From NCBI GenBank assembly GCA_903876885.1, contig CAIRBP010000112.1, positions 1-64,000 on the forward strand: DNA of 64,000 nucleotides, read 5' to 3'. The notes under the pieces were generated by a model. The model did no database searches. It saw only the letters and a program-made list of their open reading frames with translations, and was not told the origin of the DNA. The translations under genes and the position numbers were made by a program. This document shows, piece after piece, positions 48,715-57,188 of this stretch (position 1 is the first letter of the stretch; each line of letters opens with the position of its first letter). This DNA is from an uncultured Burkholderiales bacterium (GTDB lineage Bacteria > Pseudomonadota > Gammaproteobacteria > Burkholderiales > Burkholderiaceae_C).

Positions 48715-49845
48715 CTAGCGCATCCCCATCCCAGAGATATCAAATATGTGCTGTGCCTCTCTGGGCAAACAACGCCAGTACTGAGCCATAGCGGGTACCT
48801 TCGCGTTAAGCGCTGCTGCGGCCTCCCAACCCCAACGCGGCTTATAAAGAAATGCACGTGCAAGAGCTACTAAATCAGCTTCGCCGTTCTTAATAATATC
48901 GTCCGCTTGGTGTGGATCAGTGATCAGTCCTACTGCAGTCGTTGTCAGGCCACTGCGCTCTTTAGCTAGTTTTGCAAAGGGCACTTGGTAGTTAGGACCA
49001 ATCGCTATTTTCTGATTTTGTGCAACTCCACCTGATGAGATGTGAACAAAATCTGCTCCTGCAGTCTTAAGAATCAAAGATAAATCAGCTGTCTCCTCAG
49101 GCGTCCACCCACCGTCCACCCAGTCGGTGGCGGAGATACGCACACCCAAAGCGCCTTTAAACACCGCTCTTACTTCCTTGAAAACTTCCATTAAAAAACG
49201 AATGCGGTTATCAAAAGACCCGCCGTACTGATCGGTTCGTTGATTGGATACGGGCGATAAGAATTGGTGCAACAAGTAACCATGCGCTGCGTGCAACTCT
49301 AAAGCATCTATACCCATCTTTTGGGAGTATGAGCCGCCCTTTACAAATCCAGAGATGATCCGCTCCATTTGCTCAGCATCTAAGGCGTGAGGCGCTCGTT
49401 CAGTGTTTAGGTGAGGGACTGCGGAGGGTCCCCAAGTCTCCCACCCTGCATCAACCCCTTGCCCAACTGCAAGCAACTGCCCTCCCGCCCAAGGCACTGC
49501 ACTGGAGGCCTTGCGCCCCGCGTGAGCAAGTTGAATGCACACTGGAACTCGTGGTGCAATTGCACGAGCTCGGCTTAAATGGCTCTCAATAGATGCGGCG
49601 TGTGCATCGTCCCACAAACCTAAACACTTGGGGGTGATTCGCCCCTCAGGAGTTACCGCAGTGGCCTCTATCGTAAACATGCCAGCACCACTATTGAGCA
49701 AATTGGCCCAGTGCATTAGATGCCAATCATTGGGATGACCGTCCACTGCAGCGTACTGGCACATTGGAGCTACTACGATACGGTTGTCCAAATGAACAGT
49801 TCCTTGTGGCGCACTAAGGTCGAGGGGAGAAAATAAATGACTCAT
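48715..49845 (-). CDS. NADH:flavin oxidoreductase / Old Yellow Enzyme family (YqjM-like)
   Basis: A 376-residue FMN-dependent ene-reductase. It shows NRIVVAPMCQYAAVDGHPNDWHLMHW (the Cys of the YqjM class, near residue 28), VCIQLAHAGRKAS, ALELHAAHGYLLHQFLSPVSNQRTDQYGGSFDNRIRFL, and the FMN-phosphate segment ADLVALARAFLYKP. The PMCQY pattern places it in the thermophilic-like/YqjM class rather than classical OYE. These enzymes reduce activated C=C bonds and xenobiotics. It stands alone; a small dyad lies 37 bp upstream of its start. Confidence 0.92.
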   Translation of the reverse strand: MSHLFSPLDLSAPQGTVHLDNRIVVAPMCQYAAVDGHPNDWHLMHWANLLNSGAGMFTIEATAVTPEGRITPKCLGLWDDAHAASIESHLSRARAIAPRVPVCIQLAHAGRKASSAVPWAGGQLLAVGQGVDAGWETWGPSAVPHLNTERAPHALDAEQMERIISGFVKGGSYSQKMGIDALELHAAHGYLLHQFLSPVSNQRTDQYGGSFDNRIRFLMEVFKEVRAVFKGALGVRISATDWVDGGWTPEETADLSLILKTAGADFVHISSGGVAQNQKIAIGPNYQVPFAKLAKERSGLTTTAVGLITDPHQADDIIKNGEADLVALARAFLYKPRWGWEAAAALNAKVPAMAQYWRCLPREAQHIFDISGMGMR

Positions 49846-49881
49846 GAATGTCTTTTGTAGATGTAGAGAAAAAATGAAGTA

Positions 49882-49898
49882 ACTGCACTATATGCAGT
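49882..49898. promoter_or_regulatory. Inverted repeat upstream of the Old Yellow Enzyme gene
   Basis: ACTGCA-CTATA-TGCAGT, a 6-bp perfect dyad with a 5-bp centre, 37 bp upstream of the flavin oxidoreductase start and 140 bp before the lipoprotein gene. It has the size of an operator for a dimeric repressor; no regulator gene is adjacent. Confidence 0.35.
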
Positions 49899-50037
49899 GA
49901 TTGCTTTAATTGCCTTGATTAAGACGGCTTAACGCAGATCTTCCAACTTTAACTGAGTTTCCAACATCTTGTCCCTAAAGCCCTTTGATTCCCTGTCGAT
50001 CTAAAGGGTGCTAAAAAAGCAAATTACAGTCAACCAA

Positions 50038-51474
50038 ATGCGTTTTATTAATACTTTAAAACTAATCTCATCCCTTCTTAGTGTCACCCTTCTCATTTCG
50101 TGTGGCGGGGGTGGAGGCGGGAGCTCGACAATTGCATCAGGACAAACTCTTGGCCATGCAACACAAACAGGTAGTTTCATAGATAGTGCGGTGAGCGGAA
50201 TTACCTATAAGACTGGCACACAAACTGGCGTTACAGATCAGAACGGCAACTATGTGTACGTACCGGGCGAGAAGGTGACATTCTCAATCGGGGCCATTAC
50301 GTTTCCCTCCATACCTGCAATGTCAACGGTCACTCCTTTAAACATGAGTTCGACTGCCTCACTCAGTGACCCAGTTGTGACCAACGTTGCGTACTTGCTT
50401 CAATCTTTAGACCAAAACAACGCCCCCGATGACGGCATCCAAATAGACAGCCGCGATGCAGCACTTGCGACCAGTAATGTTAATTTCAATCAAGATCCAA
50501 GTAGCTTTGCAGCCGATCCAGCAGTGGTTCAAATCATCGCAGCAGTAGACAAAATAAAGAACACACCGTCTAAAACAACCACCACAAGTGCGACCGCCCA
50601 TTTTGGTAAAACTCTTTTGGGTTTGGTGGACTCAGGCGCTATTCCCTCCTTAGGATGCGATACAGTAAATACACCTGTCGTCATCAGCCGCACTAATTAC
50701 TCAACCAATTTTTGGGGAAACGTTGTGGTTAAGCCTACCGATAAGAACGGGTTTATTTATGGAGGAGACTTTCGCAACATTGGATCAAATCCCGCAGGAG
50801 CGTTTGGTTGGTATCAACCCAAAGCAGACTCCAACGAGCTCACCATTGCACAAAACAGCGGTCAATGGGATCCAGTTTACTCACCCAAATACGATATTTG
50901 GCTCCAACACTCTCAAAACACCAACATAGTGATGCGTATTGCAGTCACTCCTTTGCCCCAAGAGACAGCAACGACACCTAAATATATCGGTACAGCGATC
51001 TATCTTATGTACATCGGACCAGCAGGTACTTATTTAGATTTTCAATTTGAGAGTGGTAGCGTCCCCGTCGCTTACTTCTCATACATTGGTACCGACCCTT
51101 CAACTTTTTTCACGGGCACTGCTGGCATGGACGGTATTGTTGGAAACGCTGATGATGGTGTTTTGCCAAGTGGCATGAGTCAAATTTGGCTGCAACACCA
51201 ACCTGGACAGGCAAATTTCCCGCTTAATATGCATATGGGGGGCACAACCCCCTACGGCAGATTGATCAATTCTTCTGAATGTCTTCTCACGCCGGGCGGA
51301 TCGGTACAACTTTGGGGAGCTCCATCAACCAACTCAGATTTGCTGTTCAGTCCCAACAGTGTCAGAAACTTTTGGGGAAGTGATGCACCCTTGTATACCG
51401 ACACAAATGGCTACCAAGGAGCTATGGGGATTCGCAACGGAGTTCAGTTTGTATCAGTTGTTAAATCAAATTAA
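50038..51474 (+). CDS. Lipoprotein of unknown function
   Basis: A 478-residue predicted lipoprotein. The N-terminus MRFINTLKLISSLLSVTLLISCGGGGGGSS has a lipobox LISC followed by a Gly/Ser linker, so the mature protein is likely anchored by lipid; the +2 Gly would permit outer-membrane sorting. A repeat-like module (SAVSGITYKTGTQTGVTDQNGNYVYVPGEKVTFSIG) at about 55-90 is common in large bacterial surface lipoproteins. The rest is not recognised. The track start (GTG at 50008) adds ten residues before the signal peptide; the ATG is preferred because it places a positively charged n-region correctly. Convergent with the creatininase gene, 8 bp apart. Confidence 0.8.
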   Translation: MRFINTLKLISSLLSVTLLISCGGGGGGSSTIASGQTLGHATQTGSFIDSAVSGITYKTGTQTGVTDQNGNYVYVPGEKVTFSIGAITFPSIPAMSTVTPLNMSSTASLSDPVVTNVAYLLQSLDQNNAPDDGIQIDSRDAALATSNVNFNQDPSSFAADPAVVQIIAAVDKIKNTPSKTTTTSATAHFGKTLLGLVDSGAIPSLGCDTVNTPVVISRTNYSTNFWGNVVVKPTDKNGFIYGGDFRNIGSNPAGAFGWYQPKADSNELTIAQNSGQWDPVYSPKYDIWLQHSQNTNIVMRIAVTPLPQETATTPKYIGTAIYLMYIGPAGTYLDFQFESGSVPVAYFSYIGTDPSTFFTGTAGMDGIVGNADDGVLPSGMSQIWLQHQPGQANFPLNMHMGGTTPYGRLINSSECLLTPGGSVQLWGAPSTNSDLLFSPNSVRNFWGSDAPLYTDTNGYQGAMGIRNGVQFVSVVKSN

Positions 51475-51482
51475 TTGGATTT

Positions 51483-52358
51483 TCAGTGCCTTGACGTTAT
51501 GAACGTTCTGAGTTGCTGTGTCCCTGCTTTAACCCTAAGATCCATCATCTCCCGCCCCAACAAAGCGCTTGCAAGTTCTGGCTTACCTGTTGCGCCCGAA
51601 TCCTTAGTCAGCGATTTAAGTAATTTTGGTCTTAATGCCTCAGGACGAACAAACCAAAGCTCAGACGTATCAGCAACGCCTGCGTGATCGCCCCAGTCGC
51701 TTTGAATTATCCCGGCTCGGTTTAACACCATTGCCTCAATACTCGCATCGTAATACGCATTTAAATTCACCACCCTAACTCCATAGGGCTCCCAAGCTTT
51801 AGTTAAATTTTGAGCCACCAACTCTTGTACCGGCATGCTTTGACCGTGATCGGCCATGAGCACAATTAATTTAAAACCTGACATATAAAGTGAGGTTGAA
51901 ATATCAATCAAAGATTTAGCGAAAGTATCCTCGCTAAGAGCGATAGTGCCTGGATACAACAAATTTCCGCTTGGACGCTCAAAGCCGCCCTCGGGCACAA
52001 AGGGCAAAATAGGGGCCACAAGAGTGAGTCCAACCTCCTGAGCAACCCGCATTGCTGCGTACTGAACTATGAAATTATGCTTACCCATAGTGAGCTGTGG
52101 ACCGCCTTGCTCTGTTCCACCGGTTGGAACGATGACGGTTGTATAGCCTTCTTTTAGCTTCGCGGCAAGCTCGGGCCAAGTAAGATTCTCTAGCAAGTGG
52201 TCTTGAACATTCTTTCTAACTGCTTTAGTGGAATTCTTCTGCTGAATTGCACCGGGCGCAAGGGTGAAATTATTGGTTTGCGCCGAAATTTCACCCATAT
52301 AAGTAAAATACAGGGTGATGAGTATCAACACAGTTTTTAGCCCAAAGGTAGATTTCAT
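51483..52358 (-). CDS. Exported creatininase family protein
   Basis: A 291-residue protein with a signal peptide (MKSTFGLKTVLILITLYFTYMGEISA) and a creatininase (creatinine amidohydrolase) fold: TVIVPTGGTEQGGPQLTMGKHNF near residues 74-95, LVAPILPFVPEG and MSGFKLIVLMADHGQ. Classical creatininases have TEQHGPHLPLxTD, where the Glu/His/Asp bind metal. Here the His and Asp positions differ, though GKHN and ADHG supply other histidines. I recall exported homologues with GGTEQNGPHM and GKHN. Activity is therefore uncertain; it is more likely an amidohydrolase of unknown substrate than a true creatininase. Convergent with the lipoprotein gene. Confidence 0.83.
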   Translation of the reverse strand: MKSTFGLKTVLILITLYFTYMGEISAQTNNFTLAPGAIQQKNSTKAVRKNVQDHLLENLTWPELAAKLKEGYTTVIVPTGGTEQGGPQLTMGKHNFIVQYAAMRVAQEVGLTLVAPILPFVPEGGFERPSGNLLYPGTIALSEDTFAKSLIDISTSLYMSGFKLIVLMADHGQSMPVQELVAQNLTKAWEPYGVRVVNLNAYYDASIEAMVLNRAGIIQSDWGDHAGVADTSELWFVRPEALRPKLLKSLTKDSGATGKPELASALLGREMMDLRVKAGTQQLRTFITSRH

Positions 52359-52547
52359 CGGTTTATCGCTCCCTGCTTGAGGGAATTTTCAAAAAAGGAA
52401 ACATAGGTTTCATGGGCTGCGGACTAAAAAATCGCAATACCGGATAATAGCGTCAAACACCATGAATTCATATGAGCACTGCTTATCTTTTAAGTATCTT
52501 AATTTCAAAGAAGCTCAGAATATTTTAATAAACCATCTTACGTCGCT

Positions 52548-53600
52548 ATGCCAGATTTCAACAACCTAACTTGGATTTACGAATGGGTATATCAATTTGT
52601 ATTCCAATTGACTTTGGCAATTACTGCGCCCTTAACCTCGACTTCAGACATTTACTGGGCTTACCTATTAAGCGCCCTAGTTCTTGGGGTTGGGGTAACC
52701 TACCGTAGACGCACCTTAGCTAGCAAAGAGCACACTGAGTCATTTCAATCGATTGGGTTTTGGCGCTCATTCCAGTCAAAATACTTGTCCAAAAAGCTAT
52801 GGGGGCATCCGTCTGCCCTCCTTGACATGCGTTACTACGTGGTTAACGCAATCGTCTTCCCTCTTCTTTTTGCACCTCTTGCGCTGCAAAGTCAAACTGT
52901 AGATCATTTTTTAAAGGTATGGTTTGAAAAAATCATCCAAATTACGCCGGCAAATATATTGACCTCAGGCTCCTTTGAGGACATCGCCACAAAATTAGTT
53001 TATACGCTTGTGTTCTTTGTGGCCTACGACGGCGGACGGTTCATCGCTCACAGCCTCCTCCATGATGTTAAGTGGTTGTGGGAGTTTCATAAAATCCATC
53101 ACTCCGCACAGGTTCTCACACCTTTCACTACTTTTAGAGTTCACCCTGTCGATTTAATGGTAATGGTGAGCGTACCTGCTCTCACGACTGGTATCGTTAC
53201 CTGGTTGTTTCATGTGACCGTATCCCCCGAAATTGGTTTTTATACGCTTTTGAATTTGCACGTTTTCATCTGTTTATTTAACTTTATTGACAACATTCGG
53301 CACTGGAATGTTTGGGTAACTTATCCTGCTCCGTTAAACAAATGGTTTATCAGTCCTGCTCACCACCAACTTCACCACAGCGCTGACCCTAAGCACTGGG
53401 GCTGTAACAGGGGTTTTGAATTGGCAATTTGGGACCATTTGTATAAAACAGCAATAACACCAAGCGTCTTAGAGCAAGACGTTAAATTCGGTCTTGGCGA
53501 TGGAGACGATTTAAGCTGGAGAACGATTGGTCAACTTTATATAAATCCATTCAAAAACTTGCTTATTAGAGGCTTTACCTCCACAAAGCAAAGCTACTGA
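52548..53600 (+). CDS. Sterol desaturase / fatty acid hydroxylase family protein
   Basis: A 350-residue integral membrane di-iron protein. Histidine clusters are HSLLH, EFHKIHHSAQ and AHHQLHHSADPKHWGCN, the pattern of the sterol desaturase/fatty acid hydroxylase superfamily, with four or more hydrophobic segments. The end RGFELAIWDHLYKTA is typical. Bacterial members act on hydroxylation of lipids, ornithine lipids or carotenoids; sterols are unlikely in this organism. The target is unknown. It is divergent from the creatininase gene (189 bp) and upstream of the CDF exporter gene, without sign of an operon. Confidence 0.88.
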   Translation: MPDFNNLTWIYEWVYQFVFQLTLAITAPLTSTSDIYWAYLLSALVLGVGVTYRRRTLASKEHTESFQSIGFWRSFQSKYLSKKLWGHPSALLDMRYYVVNAIVFPLLFAPLALQSQTVDHFLKVWFEKIIQITPANILTSGSFEDIATKLVYTLVFFVAYDGGRFIAHSLLHDVKWLWEFHKIHHSAQVLTPFTTFRVHPVDLMVMVSVPALTTGIVTWLFHVTVSPEIGFYTLLNLHVFICLFNFIDNIRHWNVWVTYPAPLNKWFISPAHHQLHHSADPKHWGCNRGFELAIWDHLYKTAITPSVLEQDVKFGLGDGDDLSWRTIGQLYINPFKNLLIRGFTSTKQSY

Positions 53601-53697
53601 ACATGAGTAATTGGGATCAAAGGCTTGTGAAACGACCTGTTAAGCATTAATACTGAAGAAAACCAATAATTTAGAGATAAGTTACTAATCCAGCAAG

Positions 53698-53725
53698 TTG
53701 AGTTGAAATATTTTCTTGGTAAGAT
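53698..53725 (+). promoter_or_regulatory. Candidate promoter of the CDF gene placing +1 at the start codon
   Basis: TTGAGT (53698-53703), a 16-bp spacer and TAAGAT (53720-53725). Transcription would begin at about 53732, the A of the ATG, and no Shine-Dalgarno sequence precedes the ATG, so the mRNA may be leaderless. Confidence 0.4.
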
Positions 53726-53731
53726 TGACTG

Positions 53732-54628
53732 ATGAATGATTTACACGAAGACTCTGAGGTTGATTCATCAGAAAAAAATCAAGCAGCCCAAAAAAGTACG
53801 TGGGTAAGTATCGCTGTAAACGTTGGATTAACTGTTTCCCAGATTGCTGCAGGTTTTATGTCTGGTTCCCAGGGCTTGATCGCTGATGGAATTCACTCGT
53901 CTGCAGATTTGGTGTCTGACTTTGTTGTACTACTCGCTAATCACCACAGTGGCATGGACGCAGATGAGGACCATCAATATGGCCATCAAAGATATGAAAC
54001 CGCAGCCTCACTCTTCCTTGGTGTTTCTCTTTTAGTGGTTGGCATTGGAATGCTGTTTAAAGCAGGCGAAAAAATTATTGATCCTGTATTTGCAGGAACT
54101 ATCTCAATCACCGCTTTATATGTAGCCTTAGGTTCTTTGATCACGAAAGAACTACTCTTCAGGTATATGCTCTCAGTTGCCAAAAGAGTTCGGTCTTCAA
54201 TGCTTGTTGCGAATGCTTGGCATGCAAGGTCTGATGCAGCCTCTTCGCTTGTAGTCTCGGTAGGTATTGTGGGGGCGTTGTTTGGCTATCCCATACTCGA
54301 TTCTGTTGGTGCTTTGATTGTGGGACTCATGGTAGCTAAAATGGGCGCACAGTTTAGCTGGGATTCATTAAACGATTTAATGGACCGAGCAGCCTCAAAG
54401 GAAGAGTACAACAAAATTGTAGAAATCATTTCATCAACTCCTGGCGTACAGGGTTGTCACGATATAAGAACTCGCAAAATGGGCGATATGATTCTCGTAG
54501 ATGTTCATATCGAAGTTGATGCAAATGTCACAGTAAGAGTGGGTCACGATATAGCTTTTGAGGCAGCCAAACGAGTCACTGACTCAATGCCAGTCCTTAA
54601 TGTAATGACTCATATTGATCCCGTTTAA
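53732..54628 (+). CDS. Cation diffusion facilitator (CDF) transporter
   Basis: A 298-residue CDF exporter with about six hydrophobic helices and a cytosolic C-terminal domain. The metal site is visible as HSSADLVSDFVV in helix 2 and HARSDAASSLVVSVG in helix 5, followed by the C-terminal dimer domain GVQGCHDIRTRKMGDMILVDVHIEVDANVTVRVGHDIA. The His-rich loop HHSGMDADEDHQYGHQRYE carries the charged segment of the FieF-like subgroup. It would export Zn2+, Fe2+, Mn2+ or similar using the proton gradient. The metal cannot be decided from sequence. The next gene follows after 10 bp. Confidence 0.92.
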   Translation: MNDLHEDSEVDSSEKNQAAQKSTWVSIAVNVGLTVSQIAAGFMSGSQGLIADGIHSSADLVSDFVVLLANHHSGMDADEDHQYGHQRYETAASLFLGVSLLVVGIGMLFKAGEKIIDPVFAGTISITALYVALGSLITKELLFRYMLSVAKRVRSSMLVANAWHARSDAASSLVVSVGIVGALFGYPILDSVGALIVGLMVAKMGAQFSWDSLNDLMDRAASKEEYNKIVEIISSTPGVQGCHDIRTRKMGDMILVDVHIEVDANVTVRVGHDIAFEAAKRVTDSMPVLNVMTHIDPV

Positions 54629-54638
54629 AGGTATAACG

Positions 54639-55166
54639 ATGACAACTGATAATGTCTACGACACAAAAACAATTTACTACCACTGGATTAGCGCAGCAAT
54701 TATTTTGCTCCTGTGGTTTGTTGGTCAAAACATTGATTCCTTTGAAAAAGGTGACCCCAGAGTAATCGTTAGAAGCCTGCACATAACGTTTGGGCTTATT
54801 CTTGCAATAGTTTTGGCATTAAGAGTAAGTTGGAAGGTGCGGGGTGGGGAAAAATTACCTCAACCTGAAGGAATTCAAGGGAAAATCACTCAAGGCACTC
54901 ACCATTTACTCTACGCATTAATTGGAATAACCATACTGATAGGAATTTTTGCAGTTTGGGTACGAGGAGATAACCTTTTCAATTTATTTACAGTGCCAGC
55001 CTTCAACACTACAGACGAAGACTTAGAAGACAATGTTGTAGAACTTCACGAGTTCTTTGCAAATTCACTTCTGATTTTCGCGGCCGCTCACGCATTACTT
55101 GCTGTTTGGCACCACAAGATACTCAAGGACGGTATCTTAAAAAGAATGTGGCCAAGCTTGAAGTGA
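54639..55166 (+). CDS. Cytochrome b561 family protein
   Basis: A 175-residue four-helix di-heme membrane cytochrome from the ATG at 54639, which is preceded by AAAGG; the track start at 54615 lies inside the CDF gene. Heme ligand candidates are the His of IYYHWISA (helix 1), RSLHITFGL (helix 2), THHLLYALIG (helix 3) and FFANSLLIFAAAHALLAVWHH (helix 4). The family passes electrons from quinol to periplasmic or exogenous acceptors. It follows the CDF gene by 10 bp and may be co-transcribed; a metabolic link is not apparent. Confidence 0.85.
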   Translation: MTTDNVYDTKTIYYHWISAAIILLLWFVGQNIDSFEKGDPRVIVRSLHITFGLILAIVLALRVSWKVRGGEKLPQPEGIQGKITQGTHHLLYALIGITILIGIFAVWVRGDNLFNLFTVPAFNTTDEDLEDNVVELHEFFANSLLIFAAAHALLAVWHHKILKDGILKRMWPSLK

Positions 55167-55253
55167 TTCTTGTCTTGTTTAATTAAAGCTGGTCTCGCCA
55201 GAACCATAAAAAATAAGATTAGGTCTGGACTTAATCATTGATAAGTAAATCAA

Positions 55254-55341
55254 TGGTGCCGGGGGCCGGACTCGAACCGGCACGGTGTTTAGCACCGGCA
55301 GATTTTGAATCTGCTGCGTCTACCAATTTCGCCACTCCGGC
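55254..55341 (-). tRNA. tRNA-Leu (anticodon CAA), CCA encoded
   Basis: An 88-nt tRNA on the minus strand. The anticodon arm is GCAGA-TTCAAAA-TCTGC with CAA at 34-36, decoding UUG. The D-arm (GGCGAAATTGGTAGACGC), long variable arm (GGTG...CACC), T-arm (GCCGG-TTCGAGT-CCGGC) and terminal CCA are all present. The acceptor stem is GCCGGAG against CCCCGGC, which leaves an A-C mismatch at position 6-67. The long variable arm supports Leu rather than another type. TrmL, encoded in this window, is expected to methylate this wobble C. Confidence 0.95.
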
Positions 55342-55358
55342 AACGAAGTGAGTCATAA

Positions 55359-55387
55359 ATTATGGCACAGTATAGCCCTGGTTTCAA
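55359..55387 (-). promoter_or_regulatory. Candidate promoter of tRNA-Leu
   Basis: On the minus strand TTGAAA, a 17-bp spacer and CATAAT, ending 18 bp before the tRNA 5' end. A transcription start about 11 nt upstream of the mature tRNA is plausible. Confidence 0.55.
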
Positions 55388-55448
55388 TATTTACTCCAAC
55401 AAAACGTGATAATTGAGCCCGAACCTAGGCTTAATCAATTAAATAGAC

Positions 55449-56351
55449 ATGCAATATCCCACCTTAGAGTCCACCATTGGACGTACGCCTCTTGTTGCCT
55501 TGCAAAGGCTCAATAAACAAGAAAACGCATCCAGAGGTAACGTCATACTCGCAAAGTTGGAAGGTAATAACCCAGCAGGTTCTGTCAAGGACCGGCCCGC
55601 AATGTCAATGATTAGTAGAGCCCAAGAACGCGGTGAAATCAAAGTGGGTGATACTCTTATTGAGGCAACTTCGGGGAACACCGGTATTGCTCTCGCGATG
55701 GCTGCAGCCATAAAGGGTTTTAAGATGATCCTCATCATGCCTGAGGATTTATCCATTGAGCGAGCGCAGACCATGAAAGCTTTTGGGGCAGAGCTTATTT
55801 TGACACCCAAGAGCATCGGTATGGAGGGAGCTCGTGACTTGGCACTTCAAATGCAAAAAGAGGGTAAAGGCTTGGTTCTGGATCAATTTGCAAACGCAGA
55901 CAATCCAAGAATTCATTTCGAAACTACAGGCCCTGAGATATGGAGTGACACGGTAGGTGAAGTCACCCATTTTGTAAGCGCAATGGGCACTACGGGCACA
56001 ATTACAGGCGTATCTCAGTATTTGAAATCCAAAAATTCAAACATCCAAATCATCGGAGCTCAGCCAAGTGAGGGCTCCCGAATTCCTGGAATTCGTAAAT
56101 GGGCGACTGAGTATTTACCTAAAATTTACGATCCAACGCATGTAGATGAAATCAAGCTTGTCAGCCAATCGGATGCGGAGGATATGTGCAGACGTTTGGC
56201 CAAAGAAGAAGGAATATTTGCGGGCGTCTCCGCTGCTGGGGCCTGCTGGGTTGCGCTTGAATTATCCAAGCAGATTACAAATGCGACCATTGTCTTTATA
56301 GTGTGCGATAGAGGCGACAGATATCTGTCAACTGGAGTGTTCCCAGCATGA
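55449..56351 (+). CDS. cysM: Cysteine synthase B (O-acetylserine sulfhydrylase B)
   Basis: PLP enzyme that makes cysteine or S-sulfocysteine from O-acetylserine and sulfide or thiosulfate. The 300-residue protein carries the PLP lysine at K47 in NPAGSVKDRPA, the substrate loop EATSGNTGIALAMAAA, and the phosphate loop GTTGTITGVSQYLK. The GNNPAGSVKDR pattern and the length match CysM rather than CysK. It overlaps the next gene by 4 bp (ATGA). Confidence 0.96.
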   Translation: MQYPTLESTIGRTPLVALQRLNKQENASRGNVILAKLEGNNPAGSVKDRPAMSMISRAQERGEIKVGDTLIEATSGNTGIALAMAAAIKGFKMILIMPEDLSIERAQTMKAFGAELILTPKSIGMEGARDLALQMQKEGKGLVLDQFANADNPRIHFETTGPEIWSDTVGEVTHFVSAMGTTGTITGVSQYLKSKNSNIQIIGAQPSEGSRIPGIRKWATEYLPKIYDPTHVDEIKLVSQSDAEDMCRRLAKEEGIFAGVSAAGACWVALELSKQITNATIVFIVCDRGDRYLSTGVFPA

Positions 56352-56914
56352 GTGAATATAAATACTGCCCTATGTGCTCAAATGCACTTGGCCTGATAAC
56401 GCGTCAAGAGGACTCAGGTCCGACACAGCGAATGGTTTGCACTCAGTGCGAATGGACTCACTGGAACAACCCTACTCCTGTGCTCGGCGCAATCGTTGAG
56501 CACAAGGGAAAAATCTTGCTTGCAAGAAACGCTGCTTGGACGGGACAACGTTTTGCACTAATTACTGGATTTATGGAGGCCGGTGAGTCCCCTCAAGAAG
56601 GAATTAAAAGAGAGGTAAAAGAGGAGACTAATTTAAACGTCACATCCTTAGAGCTCATTGGCGTTTACGATTTCCAGCGTCGCAACCAAGTCCTCATCAT
56701 TTATCACGCACTTACCCAAGAATCTGGCGATATAAAACTGTCCCCCGAGTTACTTGAGTACAGGTTATTTGATTTTAAAGACATCATCTGCTGGCCCGCA
56801 GGTACAGGATATGGGCTCGCGGATTGGCTTAAGACTAAGTCGATCACTCCAAGATTTATGGAGTGGGAGGAAATTGAAAAAATTAATGCGGCCTCCTTCC
56901 CAGCAAGCCACTAA
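56348..56914 (+). CDS. NUDIX hydrolase with N-terminal zinc ribbon
   Basis: A 188-residue NUDIX protein. An N-terminal zinc ribbon (CPMCSNAL...CTQCEW) precedes the NUDIX domain, whose box is GFMEAGESPQEGIKREVKEETNL at about 78-100; the last glycine of the consensus GX5EX7REUXEEXGU is replaced by Asn, a tolerated variant. It resembles the ADP-ribose/NADH-type pyrophosphatases related to NudC, but lacks the long N-terminal domain of NudC. The substrate is unknown. Its start overlaps the cysM stop as ATGA, suggesting coupled translation. Confidence 0.88.
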   Translation: MSEYKYCPMCSNALGLITRQEDSGPTQRMVCTQCEWTHWNNPTPVLGAIVEHKGKILLARNAAWTGQRFALITGFMEAGESPQEGIKREVKEETNLNVTSLELIGVYDFQRRNQVLIIYHALTQESGDIKLSPELLEYRLFDFKDIICWPAGTGYGLADWLKTKSITPRFMEWEEIEKINAASFPASH

Positions 56915-56947
56915 GACACAAAGGTCACCATTTCAGAGAGTAAGAAA

Positions 56948-57175
56948 ATGAAAATTGATGTAGAACTCGACACACGCGGATTAAACTGCCCCCTACCTAT
57001 CCTAAAAGCCAAAAAAGCTTTATCTACTATGACTTCGGGTCAGACACTGCGCGTGGTCTCAACCGATACAGGATCCATAAGAGATTTCGCTGCTTTTTGT
57101 AAACAAACAGGCAACGAACTTATTGACCAACAAACAGAGAACTCAGACTTTATCCACATCCTAAAAAGACGTTGA
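56948..57175 (+). CDS. TusA/SirA-family sulfur carrier protein
   Basis: A 75-residue TusA-like protein with the family signature RGLNCPLPILKAKKAL; Cys14 in the CPLP motif carries the persulfide. TusA relays sulfur to 2-thiouridine tRNA modification or to sulfur oxidation and molybdenum cofactor routes. The C-terminal half (TDTGSIRDFAAFCKQTGNEL) is standard. It is on the same strand as cysM-nudix, 33 bp downstream, so three sulfur-linked or housekeeping genes could form one operon. TusA versus a paralogue (YedF, YeeD) cannot be settled by eye. Confidence 0.93.
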   Translation: MKIDVELDTRGLNCPLPILKAKKALSTMTSGQTLRVVSTDTGSIRDFAAFCKQTGNELIDQQTENSDFIHILKRR

Positions 57176-57188
57176 TATGCTGACTCGC

